Positions 23,751-33,049 are shown, numbered from the stretch's first letter. The stretch is 49,355 nucleotides of DNA from Pseudonocardiaceae bacterium (GCA_009379815.1 WHSY01000006.1:42432-91786); one strand, 5' to 3'. Translations and numbers: made by a program. Notes: generated by a model not told the origin, from the sequence alone.

Positions 23751-26672
23751 ATGGCCGACAGCCTCGTCGTGCGCGGCGCGCGCGAGCACAACCTGCGCAG
23801 CGTCGACCTCGACCTACCCCGCGACAGCCTCATCGTGTTCACCGGGCTGTCCGGCTCGGGCAAGTCCAGTCTGGCGTTCGACACCATCTTCGCCGAGGGT
23901 CAGCGGCGCTACGTGGAGTCGCTGTCGGCCTACGCGCGGCAGTTCCTCGGTCAGATGGACAAGCCCGACGTCGACTTCATCGAGGGGCTCTCACCCGCGG
24001 TGTCGATCGACCAGAAGTCCACCAGCCGCAACCCGCGCTCCACCGTCGGCACCATCACCGAGGTCTACGACTACCTGCGGCTGCTCTACGCCCGCGCCGG
24101 CGAGCCGCACTGCCCGACGTGCGATGAGCCGATCTCCCGGCAGACCCCGCAGCAGATCGTCGACCAGGTGCTCGCGCTCGAGCCCGGCACGCGATTCCAG
24201 GTTCTCGCCCCGGTGGTCCGCACCCGCAAGGGCGAGTTCCTGGACCTGTTCTCCGAGCTGCAGGGTCAGGGTTACTCGCGTGTCCTGGTCGACGGCGCGG
24301 TGTACCCGCTGACCGGCCCGCCGACGCTGAAGAAGCAGGAGAAGCACGACATCTCGGTGGTGGTCGACCGGCTGGCCGTCAAGGACGGTGCCAAGCAGCG
24401 GCTCACCGACTCCGTGGAGACCGCGCTGCGGCTGGCCGACGGCCTCGTCGTGCTCGACTTCGTCGACATCGAGCGTACCGACGCCCATCGCGAGCGCCGG
24501 TTCTCCGAGCGGATGGCCTGCCCCAACGGCCACCCGATCGGCGTCGACGACCTGGAGCCGCGGTCCTTCTCGTTCAACTCGCCCTACGGCGCCTGCCCGG
24601 AATGCACCGGCATCGGTGTCCGCAAGGAGGTCGACCCCGAGCTCGTCGTGCCCGACGAGGAGCGTTCGCTGGCCGACGGCGCCATCGCACCGTGGGCCAC
24701 CGGGCAGACCGCCGACTACTTCGCCCGGCTGCTCGAGGCGCTCGCCGAGACTGTCGGGTTCCGCACGGACGTGTCGTGGCGGCGGCTGCCGGCCGGCGCG
24801 CAGAAGGCCGTGCTGCACGGCAGTGACGACCAGGTGCACGTCCGGTATCGGAACCGCTACGGGCGGCTGCGCTCCTACTACGCGGCGTTCGAGGGCGTCA
24901 TCCCGTTCCTCGAGCGACGGATGAGCCAGACCGAGTCCGACTACATGCGGGACAAGTACGAGGGCTACATGCGCGAGGTGCCCTGCCCGGGCTGCGGCGG
25001 CACCCGGCTCAAGCCCGAGATCCTCGCGGTCACGCTGTCGCACCGCACCGAGGGCCGCAAGTCCATCGCCGACGTCTGCGCGCTGTCGGTTCGCGAGTCA
25101 GCGACCTTTCTCGAAGACCTGGTCCTCGACCAGCGCCAGGAGATGATCGCCGCGGCAGTACTCAAGGAGATCTCGGCGCGGCTGCGCTTCCTGCTCGACG
25201 TCGGGCTGAACTACCTGTCGCTGGACCGCGCCGCCGGAACGCTGTCCGGTGGCGAGGCGCAGCGGATCCGGCTGGCCACCCAGATCGGTTCCGGCCTGGT
25301 CGGGGTGCTCTACGTGCTCGACGAGCCGTCGATCGGGTTGCACCAGCGGGACAACCACCGGTTGCTCGCCACGTTGAGCCGGCTACGCGACCTGGGCAAC
25401 ACGCTCATCGTCGTCGAGCACGACGAGGACACCATCCGGGCCAGCGACTGGGTCGTCGACATCGGGCCCGGCGCGGGCGAGCACGGCGGGCACATCGTGC
25501 ACTCCGGGCCCTACACCGAGTTGGAGCGCCACGAGACCTCGCTGACCGGTGCCTACCTCGACCGGCGCCGCACGATCCCGCTGCCCGCCGCCCGCCGCAA
25601 GGTCGATCGCAAGCGGCAGGTCACCGTGGTCGGCGCGCGCGAGCACAACCTCCGCGGCATCGACGTGTCCTTCCCGCTGGGGTGCGTGATCGCCGTGACC
25701 GGGGTGTCCGGGTCGGGCAAGTCGACGCTGGTCAACGACATCCTCGCCCGGGTGCTGGCGAACCGGATCAACGGTGCGCGGCAGGTGCCCGGCCGCCATA
25801 CCCGGGTCACCGGCCTGGACGACGTCGACAAGGTGGTGCTGGTCGACCAGTCACCGATCGGCCGCACCCCGCGGTCCAACCCGGCGACCTACACGGGCGT
25901 CTTCGACCGGATCCGCAAGCTGTTCGCCGCCACCACCGAGGCCAAGGTGCGCGGCTACCAGCCCGGGCGGTTCTCCTTCAACGTCAAGGGCGGCCGCTGC
26001 GAGGCGTGCGCGGGCGACGGCACCATCAAGATCGAGATGAACTTCCTGCCGGACGTCTACGTGCCCTGCGAGGTGTGCAAGGGCGCCCGCTACAACCGGG
26101 AGACCCTGGAGGTGCACTACAAGGGCAAAACGATCTCCGAGGTGCTCGACATGCCGATCGAGGAGGCCGCGGAGTTCTTCGAGCCGATCACCGCGATCCA
26201 CCGCCACCTGAAGACCCTGGTCGACGTCGGGCTGGGCTACGTCCGGCTCGGCCAGCCCGCGCCGACGCTGTCCGGTGGTGAGGCGCAGCGGGTGAAGCTG
26301 GCCAGCGAACTGCAGAAGCGCTCCACCGGGCGGACCGTCTACATCCTCGACGAGCCGACGACAGGGCTGCACTTCGACGACATCCGCAAGCTGCTCGGGG
26401 TCATCAACGGGCTGGTCGACAAGGGCAACACGGTGATCGTCATCGAGCACAACCTCGACGTCGTCAAGACTTCCGACTGGGTCGTGGACATGGGCCCCGA
26501 GGGCGGCTCGGGTGGTGGCACCGTGATCGCGGAAGGCACGCCGGAGCAGGTCGCCGCGATCGAGGGCAGCTACACCGGGCAGTTCCTGCGTACGATCGTC
26601 GAGCCCGAGCACGCGAGGCCGGCCCCCGCGCCTTCCCGGCGCCGTCGCAAGGCCGCCAGCGTGGCCGGTTGA
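23751..26672 (+). CDS. uvrA: Excinuclease ABC subunit A
   Basis: A 973-residue protein of normal UvrA length. Two ABC ATPase modules are seen: Walker A GLSGSGKS (32-39) and GVSGSGKS in the second half, each with an LSGGEAQR signature and a YVLDEPS or YILDEPT Walker B. Zinc-binding cysteine pairs occur in MACPNGHP with GACPECTG, in VPCPGCGG and in RCEACAGDG with VPCEVCKG. UvrA dimerises, scans DNA for helix distortion and loads UvrB in nucleotide excision repair. The ATG at 23751 follows AAGGGA. Its C-terminus is a basic [15 protein letters not shown] tail. Nothing is odd in the coding part; the duplicated sequence around its start and stop is listed separately. Confidence 0.98.
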   Translation: MADSLVVRGAREHNLRSVDLDLPRDSLIVFTGLSGSGKSSLAFDTIFAEGQRRYVESLSAYARQFLGQMDKPDVDFIEGLSPAVSIDQKSTSRNPRSTVGTITEVYDYLRLLYARAGEPHCPTCDEPISRQTPQQIVDQVLALEPGTRFQVLAPVVRTRKGEFLDLFSELQGQGYSRVLVDGAVYPLTGPPTLKKQEKHDISVVVDRLAVKDGAKQRLTDSVETALRLADGLVVLDFVDIERTDAHRERRFSERMACPNGHPIGVDDLEPRSFSFNSPYGACPECTGIGVRKEVDPELVVPDEERSLADGAIAPWATGQTADYFARLLEALAETVGFRTDVSWRRLPAGAQKAVLHGSDDQVHVRYRNRYGRLRSYYAAFEGVIPFLERRMSQTESDYMRDKYEGYMREVPCPGCGGTRLKPEILAVTLSHRTEGRKSIADVCALSVRESATFLEDLVLDQRQEMIAAAVLKEISARLRFLLDVGLNYLSLDRAAGTLSGGEAQRIRLATQIGSGLVGVLYVLDEPSIGLHQRDNHRLLATLSRLRDLGNTLIVVEHDEDTIRASDWVVDIGPGAGEHGGHIVHSGPYTELERHETSLTGAYLDRRRTIPLPAARRKVDRKRQVTVVGAREHNLRGIDVSFPLGCVIAVTGVSGSGKSTLVNDILARVLANRINGARQVPGRHTRVTGLDDVDKVVLVDQSPIGRTPRSNPATYTGVFDRIRKLFAATTEAKVRGYQPGRFSFNVKGGRCEACAGDGTIKIEMNFLPDVYVPCEVCKGARYNRETLEVHYKGKTISEVLDMPIEEAAEFFEPITAIHRHLKTLVDVGLGYVRLGQPAPTLSGGEAQRVKLASELQKRSTGRTVYILDEPTTGLHFDDIRKLLGVINGLVDKGNTVIVIEHNLDVVKTSDWVVDMGPEGGSGGGTVIAEGTPEQVAAIEGSYTGQFLRTIVEPEHARPAPAPSRRRRKAASVAG

Positions 26673-26690
26673 CCCACCCGCCGGTTGACC
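26664..26690 (+). repeat. Direct repeat spanning the uvrA stop codon
   Basis: GCCGGTTGACC occurs at 26664-26674 and 26680-26690, a 16-bp period; the first copy contains the uvrA TGA. It looks like a small slip duplication. Confidence 0.6.
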
Positions 26691-26707
26691 GACGGAAGGG
26701 ACGACCG

Positions 26708-26764
26708 ATGCGCGAGCACACCGTCGCCGGCGGGGGTGGCCTGGTGCTGCTCAGCTGTCGCTGA
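26708..26764 (+). pseudogene. 18-codon fragment after uvrA with a strong ribosome site
   Basis: GGAAGGGACGACCG precedes an ATG that opens MREHTVAGGGGLVLLSCR and stops. The first eleven residues resemble the opening of actinobacterial alpha/beta hydrolases (M-R-E-H-T-V-x-G-G-G-G), so this may be the 5' end of a gene whose rest was deleted. It could also be a short expressed peptide. Recognition from so few residues is weak. Confidence 0.35.
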
Positions 26765-26803
26765 GCGCTGCGCCGCGACCCTGACCCCGGACCGTCGCGA
26801 TCG

Positions 26804-28168
26804 CTAGCCACCCCCGAACAGGGCGTCCGGCAGCCAGGTCACGATCTCGGGGAACACCGAGAACAGCACGATGGCCAGCGCGATGATGGCGACGTAGGGC
26901 AGCGATCCGGCCAGGATGTCGCGCAGCGGCACCTCCGGCGCGATGCCCTTGACCACATAGAGGTTGAGGCCGACGGGTGGCGTGATCAGCCCCATCTCCA
27001 GGTTCACCGACATGATGATCCCGAACCAGATGGGGTCGAAGCCGAGCTCGACGATCACCGGGAAGAACACCGGCGCCACCATGAGGATCACCGACACGGG
27101 GGGCAGGAACAGCCCGAGCGCCAGCAGCACCAGGTTGATGGCGATCATCACCACCCAGCGATTGAGCTGCAGGTCGGTGATCAGCAGCGCGAGGTCCTGC
27201 GGGATGGCCAGAAAGCTCATGACCGTTCCCAGCACGGCCGAGAAGGCCACGATCATCATGACCATGGTGCTCTCGCGGGTGGACTCCAGCAGGATCGCCG
27301 AGATCCGCCGCCAGGTCATCGATCGGTAGACCACGATCACCATCAGGAATGCCAGCAGTGCGCCCACCGCGGCCGCCTCGCTCGGGGTAGCCAGCCCGAG
27401 GTAGAGCACCGCCAGCACCCCGACGATCAGCGACAGGAAGGGCAGCACCTTGAGCAGGGCTGCGAAACGGTCGCGCCAGTAGATCCGCTCGGCGTCGCGC
27501 ACGCGCTGCGCCACGGCGGCACCGGGCCCGGGGGAGTGCTGCGACTGCGGGTCCGGGCGCCCGGCCTCGCGGCGGGCGGCGACGAAGACCCAGCCACAGA
27601 ACATCACCGTGAGCACGAAGCCGGGCACGATGCCGGCGATGAACAGCTGCCCGATGGACTGCTCGGTGGCGATGCCGTAGAGGATCAGCGTGACGCTGGG
27701 CGGGATGAGTATCCCGAGCGTCCCGCCGGCGACGATGGTGCCGGAGGAGATCCTGGGGGAGTAGCCGCGCTTGCTCATCTCCGGGATCGCGACCCGCCCG
27801 ATCGCGGCGGCCGTGGCGGCGCTGGAGCCGCACAGCGCGGCGAACAGCGAGCACGCGACGACGCTGCTCATCGCCAGGCCGCCGCGGATCCGGGACAGCC
27901 ACAGGTGCCCGGCTTCGAAGAGGTCGACGCTGGCCTTCGACCCGCCGAAGATCGCGCCCATGAAGATGAACAGCGGGATGGCCAGCAGGGTGAAGTTGTT
28001 GAGCGACTCGAAGACGAACTCGCCGAAGAAGTTCAGCTCCGCCGGGCTCAGGAACAGCAGGATCGCGAACAGCGCGGTCAGTCCGAGTGCGAAGGCGACG
28101 GGAACGCCGAGCGCCAGCAACGCCAGCAGCGAGACGATCAGGAACAGGCCAGCGCCCGCCGAGCTCAT
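26804..28168 (-). CDS. TRAP transporter large permease (DctM family)
   Basis: A 454-residue protein with about twelve hydrophobic segments. Family blocks include ALGVPVAFALGLTA, AIPLFIFMGAIFGGSKAS, VVACSLFAALCGSSAATAAA, GILIPPSVTLILYGI and GLITPPVGLNLYVVKGI. DctM is the sodium-driven channel subunit of TRAP importers. A hydrophilic loop near residues 205-240 (RPDPQSQHSPGPGAAVAQRV) is longer than usual. ATG 28168 overlaps the small permease stop as ATGA. The operon order is binding protein, small permease, large permease. Substrate is an organic acid by family habit; not determined here. Confidence 0.93.
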   Translation of the reverse strand: MSSAGAGLFLIVSLLALLALGVPVAFALGLTALFAILLFLSPAELNFFGEFVFESLNNFTLLAIPLFIFMGAIFGGSKASVDLFEAGHLWLSRIRGGLAMSSVVACSLFAALCGSSAATAAAIGRVAIPEMSKRGYSPRISSGTIVAGGTLGILIPPSVTLILYGIATEQSIGQLFIAGIVPGFVLTVMFCGWVFVAARREAGRPDPQSQHSPGPGAAVAQRVRDAERIYWRDRFAALLKVLPFLSLIVGVLAVLYLGLATPSEAAAVGALLAFLMVIVVYRSMTWRRISAILLESTRESTMVMMIVAFSAVLGTVMSFLAIPQDLALLITDLQLNRWVVMIAINLVLLALGLFLPPVSVILMVAPVFFPVIVELGFDPIWFGIIMSVNLEMGLITPPVGLNLYVVKGIAPEVPLRDILAGSLPYVAIIALAIVLFSVFPEIVTWLPDALFGGG

Positions 28169-28737
28169 GAGGGTGCCACCTCGCTGCCCTCGTCCCCGTC
28201 GTCAGGGCCCCGGCCCGCCCGGCCCGCCGGCCCGCGCATCGCCTCGATCCGGCGCCAGGCGATCGCCAGGTACTGCAACGCCAGTAGCGCCATGCCCAGC
28301 GGAAGCACCGCGTACGGGACGGTCAGCGGGGGGTTCCACGCCGAGCCCGAGCGCCACCCTTCCATCGTGGCGTGCAGCCACATGTCCACGCCGCGAACGA
28401 GTACGACCAGGATGAGTGCCAGCGACAGCGCCACGGCGATCAGCTCGACGACCAGCCGCGCCCGGCGCGGGAGCCGGGCGACGAGCAGGTCGACGTTGAC
28501 GTGGCTGCCGTGCTTGAGCCCGTAGGCGCCTCCGACGAACGTGACGAAGATCAGCAGGTAGACCGTCAGCTCGGTCTGCCAGACCGTCGAGTAGCCCAAC
28601 GCCCGGATCGTCACGGAGTAGCAGATCGTCACCGTGGCCAGCGCGATGCACAGGCCGCTGAGGTAGCCGCAGACCTCGGTGACGGCATCGATGCCCCGGA
28701 TCAGGCGCGGTTGCCTGGGCTCGGTTGTGGTGGACAC
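28165..28737 (-). CDS. TRAP transporter small permease (DctQ family)
   Basis: A 190-residue protein with four membrane helices: VCGYLSGLCIALATVTICYS, TVWQTELTVYLLIFVTFVGG, VELIAVALSLALILVVLV and LTVPYAVLPLGMALLALQYL. The middle block GGAYGLKHGSHVNVDLL is the DctQ signature. DctQ wraps around DctM and helps dock the binding protein. GTG 28737 follows GGAGG at ideal spacing. It starts 56 nt after the binding-protein stop. The tail after the last helix is rich in glycine and charged residues. Confidence 0.92.
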   Translation of the reverse strand: MSTTTEPRQPRLIRGIDAVTEVCGYLSGLCIALATVTICYSVTIRALGYSTVWQTELTVYLLIFVTFVGGAYGLKHGSHVNVDLLVARLPRRARLVVELIAVALSLALILVVLVRGVDMWLHATMEGWRSGSAWNPPLTVPYAVLPLGMALLALQYLAIAWRRIEAMRGPAGRAGRGPDDGDEGSEVAPS

Positions 28738-28793
28738 GGGTACCTCCGGTGTTCCGGTGCGGCAGCTCCCCGGACCGGTGCCGCACGGCGTTG

Positions 28794-29846
28794 TCAGGTC
28801 TGCGGGACCTGCTGGGCCAGCTCCAGCAGCTGGCGCCCGTTCGGGATGTTGCCGACGAACCTGTCCCAGACCGGGGGTGCGAGCCGGGCCCAATCCGCGA
28901 ACGCGGCGTCGTCGATCGTGGCGATGGTGTCGCCCGCCTGCCGCACCCGGCGCTCGGTCACCCGGTCGTCCTCGGCCGAGGCCTCGTAGGCGAAGTCCTG
29001 CAGCGCCGACCCCGCGCCGTCGAACGCCTGCTGCACCTCGCCGGGCAGCCGGCGGTACTGCTCCAGCCCGATGAGCAGCGGCTCGAAGTAGAAACCCAGC
29101 GTGTTGCGGGTCGGGGAGGTGTACGAGGCGGTCTGCTCGTAGAGCCGGTAGGAGCGGAACGAGGCGGGTGAGGTCGCCAACGCGCTGACGACCCCGGTCT
29201 GCAGCGCGCTGTAGACCTCCGAGGACGGCATGCTCGTGATGCTGGCGCCGGTGCGCTCCAGCATTGCCTCCATCTGCGGGCTGCCGCCCCGCCACACCTC
29301 GCCCGGCCGGATGTCACCGGGCCGGACCACCGGCGGGCCCTGCTTGCGGCCCAGGCAGAACGAGTTCCAGTTCCAGACCAGGATCTTCGACCCGTTTCGC
29401 TCGAAGATGCTCTCCACCCGGGCGCCGATCTCGGCGTCCTGCCAGTTCCGCGCCTGGGTGTGGTTCTTGACCAGGCACGGCAGGTCGGTGATCGCGAAGG
29501 CGGGGTGTTGGCCGACGGCGTAGGCGATCGGCAGCAGCGTCATGTCGATGGTGCCCTGCGCCACCGCCCGGTACTGCTCGTCGGCACCGACGAGCGAGGC
29601 GTTCGGGTAGATGCGGACCTCGACCTCGCCGTTGGTCTCGCGACCGACCTGGTCGGCGAACCGCTGCGCGATCTGCGAGCGGAAGTCGCCCTCCTGACCA
29701 CTGGATTCCGGCCATTGGTGCGACAGCCGCAGCTGCGACCCGCCGCCACCGCCGCAGCCGGTCACCCCGGTGACGAGGGTCGCGGCGGCACCGCCGCCCA
29801 GCAGCTGGAGCAGGTGCCTGCGATTGATCGGGGTTGGGGTTGTCAT
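28794..29846 (-). CDS. TRAP transporter substrate-binding protein (DctP family), Tat lipoprotein
   Basis: A 350-residue binding protein. The leader holds twin arginines (NRRHLLQLLGG) and ends VTGC, a lipobox, so it is likely exported by Tat and lipidated. Family features include LRLSHQWPESSGQ at the start of the mature part, GEVEVRIYPNASLVGADEQY, and TGASITSMPSSEVYSALQTG, the DctP ligand-binding region. It delivers substrate to the DctQM permease encoded downstream. The second start (ATG 29846) is 6 nt from GGAGG; a GTG at 29849 is only 3 nt away. It follows the DsbA-like gene by 18 nt. Ligand unknown; carboxylates are usual for the family. Confidence 0.91.
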   Translation of the reverse strand: MTTPTPINRRHLLQLLGGGAAATLVTGVTGCGGGGGSQLRLSHQWPESSGQEGDFRSQIAQRFADQVGRETNGEVEVRIYPNASLVGADEQYRAVAQGTIDMTLLPIAYAVGQHPAFAITDLPCLVKNHTQARNWQDAEIGARVESIFERNGSKILVWNWNSFCLGRKQGPPVVRPGDIRPGEVWRGGSPQMEAMLERTGASITSMPSSEVYSALQTGVVSALATSPASFRSYRLYEQTASYTSPTRNTLGFYFEPLLIGLEQYRRLPGEVQQAFDGAGSALQDFAYEASAEDDRVTERRVRQAGDTIATIDDAAFADWARLAPPVWDRFVGNIPNGRQLLELAQQVPQT

Positions 29847-29864
29847 CACGGGCCTCCGTGTTGG

Positions 29865-30425
29865 TTAGTTGGTTCGACCCCCGTCGTCTTCGTTGGTTCG
29901 ACCCCCGTCGTCTTCGAATGCGGCGAGCAGCGCCTCGACGGTGACATCGCCCTGGTAGGGCCTGGAGCCGACGAACAGGGTCGGCGTGCCGCGGACACCG
30001 CTGCGGATCCCGGAGTTGAAGTCGGCCTCGACCCGGTCCTCCACTCGTCGGGTCGCGGGCCAGACGACGGACTCCGGGTCGATCCCGAGCTGCTCGGCGT
30101 AGCCACGCAGGTCGTCCTGGCGAAGCCGCGGCTCGCCCTCGAAGAGCAGGTCGTGCATCGGCCAGAACTGGCCGACCAGCGCCGCGCCCTCCGCGGCGAC
30201 GGCGGCGGCCAGCGCGAAGGGGTGCACCTCGGCGAGCGGGAAGTGGCGGAACGCGACAGCCAACCCGCCACCCATCCGCCGGCGCACCTGCCCGATGATC
30301 GGCGCCGCCCGCCGGCAGTAGGGGCACTCGAAGTCGCCGTACTCCACCAGGGTGTGCGGCGAGCCGAGGGTGCCCAGCACATGGTCGTGCGTGCCGAGCG
30401 GCGGGTCGAGACCCGGTTCGGCCAC
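29865..30425 (-). CDS. DsbA-family thioredoxin-fold protein
   Basis: A 186-residue thioredoxin-fold protein of the DSBA type: LVEYGDFECPYCRRA with C34-P-Y-C37, then FRHFPLAEVHPFALAAA, FWPMHDLLFEGE and the cis-proline block RGTPTLFVG. It has no signal peptide, so it should act in the cytoplasm unless exported with a partner. In many actinobacteria this same domain is fused to the C-terminus of NhaA; here it is a separate gene divergent from nhaA and placed at the head of the TRAP operon. GTG 30425 follows AGGAGG. The last 16 residues are two copies of an 8-residue unit, the result of a 24-bp tandem duplication. Confidence 0.88.
   Translation of the reverse strand: MAEPGLDPPLGTHDHVLGTLGSPHTLVEYGDFECPYCRRAAPIIGQVRRRMGGGLAVAFRHFPLAEVHPFALAAAVAAEGAALVGQFWPMHDLLFEGEPRLRQDDLRGYAEQLGIDPESVVWPATRRVEDRVEADFNSGIRSGVRGTPTLFVGSRPYQGDVTVEALLAAFEDDGGRTNEDDGGRTN
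29869..29916. repeat. 24-bp tandem duplication at the dsbA 3' end
   Basis: Two identical 24-bp units (29869-29892 and 29893-29916) lie head to tail and end one residue before the dsbA stop. They encode EDDGGRTN twice in the DsbA-like protein. Identity of the copies points to a recent event. Confidence 0.9.
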
Positions 30426-30499
30426 CGGTCCTCCTCGCGGGCAGCGGCGGTACGGGGCCGCGGTGCGTGGCCCGCGTCCCAATCGCCCAGGATGTCTGC

Positions 30500-31840
30500 G
30501 TGGCCTCGCCGACCTTAGCCGAGCGCGCCGATCTCAGCCGTGCGGCGCGCTCCTTCCTGCGCACCGAATCGGGCTCCGCGGCACTGCTGCTGTTGGCCGC
30601 CGTCGCCGCGCTGCTGTGGGCGAACACATCGGAGACCTACGAGCAGTTCTGGACCGTCGAGCTGTCGCTGAACCTGGGTGGCGCCCAGCTCGCCCTTGAC
30701 GTGCGGCACTGGGTCAACGACGGGCTGATGGTGTTCTTCTTCTTCAGCGTCGGGCTGGAACTCTCCCGCGAGGTGGTGCTGGGGGAGCTGCGCGGGCGAC
30801 GTGCGCTGACCGCACCTGTGCTGGCCGCGATCGGCGGGCTGACGGTTCCCGCGCTGCTGTACCTGCTCTTCGCCGCAGGCGGCCCCGGGGCCAACGCCTG
30901 GGGGATCGCCATCTCCACCGACACGGCCGTGATGCTCGGCGTGCTCGCCCTGGTCGGGCCGCGCTGCCCCGACCAGCTTCGAGTCTTCCTGCTGGCGCTG
31001 GCGATCGTCGACGACGTCGGCGCGGTGACCGCGATCGCGCTGTTCTACACCGACGATCTGCAGCCTCGTGCCCTGCTGTTGGCGGGGCTGCTGTTCGCCG
31101 CGCTGCTCGGGCTGCGGTTCGCCCGGTTCTGGCGCACGCCGATCTATGTGCTCATCGGGGTGGTGATGTGGCTGGCGGTGCTCGAGTCCGGGGTGCACCC
31201 CACCGTCGTCGGGGTGGTGCTCGGTGTGCTGGTCAACGCCTACCTGCCCCGGGCCAGCGACATGCAGCGCGCCCAGGTGCTCGGGCGCAGCTTCGTCGCC
31301 GACCCGACGCCGGCGCGCGCGCTGGCGGCGCGCTCCGGGTTCGTCGAGGCGGTCTCGCCCAACGAGCGACTGCAGGCGCAGATCCAACCGTGGAGCAGCT
31401 ACGTGGTGGTGCCACTCTTCGTGCTCGCCAACGCCGGGGTGGTACTCAACGCCGAGACCCTGAGCGCCGCCGTGCGGTCGCCGATCACGCTGGGCATCGT
31501 CGCGGGCCTGGTCGCAGGCAAGCTGATCGGCGTCACCACGGGCACCTGGGTGGCACTACGTAGCGGTGTCGGCCAGGTCCCCGACACGTTGCGGTGGGGC
31601 CAGTTGATCGGTGGTGCCGCACTGTCCGGGGTCGGCTTCACCGTCGCGCTGTTCATCACCGAACTCGCGCTCGACGACCCCGCCCTGCAGACGCAGGCCA
31701 AGGTCGGGATCCTCGCCGGCTCGCTGCTCGCGGGTCTGCTCGGGTGGGCGATCTTCCGCTTCCTCGGTGACCGCGGCGGCCAGTGCTCGCCCAGCGACCT
31801 GCCGGTGCTGCCGCCCCGCCCCTGGCGCCCCGTGGCGTGA
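30500..31840 (+). CDS. nhaA: Na+/H+ antiporter NhaA
   Basis: A 446-residue antiporter with eleven or twelve hydrophobic segments. Conserved marks: FRTESG-like SFLRTESGSAALLLL, VNDGLMVFFFFSVGLELSRE, STDTAVMLGVLALVG with D141, and LALAIVDDVGAVTAIALFYT with D171-D172, the aspartates that bind sodium in E. coli NhaA. The C-terminal half shows LFVLANAGVVL and GAALSGVGFTVALFI. It exchanges internal sodium for protons. GTG 30500 is 7-8 nt after AGGA; an upstream GTG at 30467 would add 11 residues. No thioredoxin domain is fused at its C-terminus, in contrast to many relatives. It diverges from the DsbA-like gene by 74 nt and ends 2 nt before a 50-bp palindrome. Confidence 0.95.
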   Translation: MASPTLAERADLSRAARSFLRTESGSAALLLLAAVAALLWANTSETYEQFWTVELSLNLGGAQLALDVRHWVNDGLMVFFFFSVGLELSREVVLGELRGRRALTAPVLAAIGGLTVPALLYLLFAAGGPGANAWGIAISTDTAVMLGVLALVGPRCPDQLRVFLLALAIVDDVGAVTAIALFYTDDLQPRALLLAGLLFAALLGLRFARFWRTPIYVLIGVVMWLAVLESGVHPTVVGVVLGVLVNAYLPRASDMQRAQVLGRSFVADPTPARALAARSGFVEAVSPNERLQAQIQPWSSYVVVPLFVLANAGVVLNAETLSAAVRSPITLGIVAGLVAGKLIGVTTGTWVALRSGVGQVPDTLRWGQLIGGAALSGVGFTVALFITELALDDPALQTQAKVGILAGSLLAGLLGWAIFRFLGDRGGQCSPSDLPVLPPRPWRPVA

Positions 31841-31842
31841 CC

Positions 31843-31892
31843 GCCCTGTGAGTGGCGATGCGAGTCATGACTCGCATCGCCACTCACAGGGC
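31843..31892. terminator. 50-bp perfect palindrome after nhaA
   Basis: The half-site at 31843-31867 (G-CCCTGTGAGTGGCGATGCG and on to GAGTCA) is matched base for base by its reverse complement at 31868-31892; there is no loop apart from what the hairpin tip must leave unpaired. It begins 3 nt after the nhaA stop and has no U-tract. It should act as a bidirectional-looking hairpin terminator, but such perfection over 25 bp per arm is more than termination needs, so it may be a dispersed element. Confidence 0.85.
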
Positions 31893-32181
31893 CGAAGGCC
31901 ACTGATAGACTCATGACGCGACCAGCCTCTGCTGCGGCAGGGGTCGTCAAGTGGAGCCCGGCTCCCACCCGCGCCGCCGCACCAGACGGACGGGTCCGGT
32001 CCCGGAATCCCGCGAGGGGTTTCCGGTGTTACGCCGTCGTGGAGGCGGCGTAGATCGGTCGGATGTGGGCCCCGCGCGCCGGCAGGCGGCGGGGCCGTCT
32101 CGCATCCGAGGGCCTACCAGTGGGCAGGGTGCCACCGGCCGGGTTGCGCCGCACCGCCTAACCACGACCCGAGGAGGCCCC
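31892..32181 (+). promoter_or_regulatory. infC promoter and structured 5' leader
   Basis: A TANNNT -10 (TAGACT, 31906-31911) just after the palindrome predicts transcription from about 31918 and a leader near 264 nt. A long hairpin is visible: GGATG (32061-32065) with CATCC (32103-32107) encloses GGCCCCGC and GCGGGGCC (32068-32096). About 75 nt remain between it and the infC start. Leaders before infC-rpmI-rplT commonly control these genes by L20 or IF3 feedback in other bacteria; no known class was recognised here. Confidence 0.5.
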
Positions 32182-32733
32182 ATCAGCGCCGAGACGCGCA
32201 TCAATGACCGCATCCGCGTTCCCGAGGTCCGGCTCGTCGGGCCCGACGGCGAACAGGTCGGCATCGTCCGCATCGAGGACGCTCTGCGACTGGCCCAGGA
32301 AGCGGACCTCGACCTGGTCGAGGTGGCGGCACAGGCTCGTCCGCCGGTCTGCAGGCTCATGGACTACGGCAAGTTCAAGTACGAGAGCGCGCAGAAGGCC
32401 CGCGAGTCCCGCCGCAACCAGCAGCTGACCGTGATCAAGGAGCAGAAGCTCCGCCCGAAGATCGACGCGCACGACTACGAGACCAAGAAGGGTCACGTGT
32501 CGCGGTTCCTGGTGGCGGGGCACAAGGTCAAGGTCACCATCATGTTCCGCGGCCGGGAGCAGTCCCGGCCCGAGCTGGGGTTCCGGCTGCTGCAGCGGCT
32601 GTCCGAGGATGTGTCGGAGCTGGGCTTCGTGGAGACCTCAGCGAAGCAGGACGGCCGTAACATGACGATGGTCCTGGCCCCGCACCGCAACACCCGGCAG
32701 AAGGCGGCCAAGGCCGAGCGGTCCGCCGAGTAG
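32182..32733 (+). CDS. infC: Translation initiation factor IF-3, ATC start
   Basis: A 183-residue IF3 of normal length. The N-terminal domain ([20 protein letters not shown]) and C-terminal domain ([20 protein letters not shown], then [17 protein letters not shown]) are complete. IF3 binds the 30S subunit, blocks premature 50S joining and proofreads the start codon. The coding frame has no ATG, GTG or TTG near the expected start; instead ATC at 32182 stands 4 nt after GAGGAGG (32171-32177), and it gives the usual N-terminus [11 protein letters not shown]3 discriminates against such codons, so the ATC start allows autoregulation, as AUU does in E. coli. It is followed by rpmI and rplT. Confidence 0.95.
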   Translation: MSAETRINDRIRVPEVRLVGPDGEQVGIVRIEDALRLAQEADLDLVEVAAQARPPVCRLMDYGKFKYESAQKARESRRNQQLTVIKEQKLRPKIDAHDYETKKGHVSRFLVAGHKVKVTIMFRGREQSRPELGFRLLQRLSEDVSELGFVETSAKQDGRNMTMVLAPHRNTRQKAAKAERSAE

Positions 32734-32854
32734 CCGGTGGAGCAGGGACGGGCGCACCGGCGCGTGCCCGGCGTGCCCGCAGTGGCGACGCGCCCGCCGC
32801 GCGCCGTGAAACGACTGAGGCCGCCCCGGCGCGGGTGGCAGGACGAGGACGGAC

Positions 32855-33049
32855 ATGCCGAAGAACAAGACCCACAAGGGCGTCGCGAAGCGGGTGAAGG
32901 TCACCGGTAATGGCAAGCTGCTGCGCGAGCGCGCGGGCAGGCGCCACCTGCTGGAGAAGAAGCCTTCCACGCTGACCCGCCGGCTGGACGGCAACACCGA
33001 GTTCGCACAGCAGGACAGGAAGCGGATCCGCAAGCTGCTCGGTCGCTGA
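32855..33049 (+). CDS. rpmI: 50S ribosomal protein L35
   Basis: A 64-residue basic protein, exact family length: [20 protein letters not shown], then [18 protein letters not shown] and a C-terminal [10 protein letters not shown]35 is a small component of the 50S subunit. The ATG at 32855 lies 121 nt after infC and a GAGGACGG site precedes it. The gene order infC-rpmI-rplT is the universal one. The gap after infC holds no other gene. Confidence 0.98.
   Translation: MPKNKTHKGVAKRVKVTGNGKLLRERAGRRHLLEKKPSTLTRRLDGNTEFAQQDRKRIRKLLGR

Noticed and set aside
29869-29916. GGTTCGACCCCC repeated twice, T-arm-like
   Set aside because: It lies inside the DsbA coding frame and is explained by a tandem duplication; no cloverleaf.
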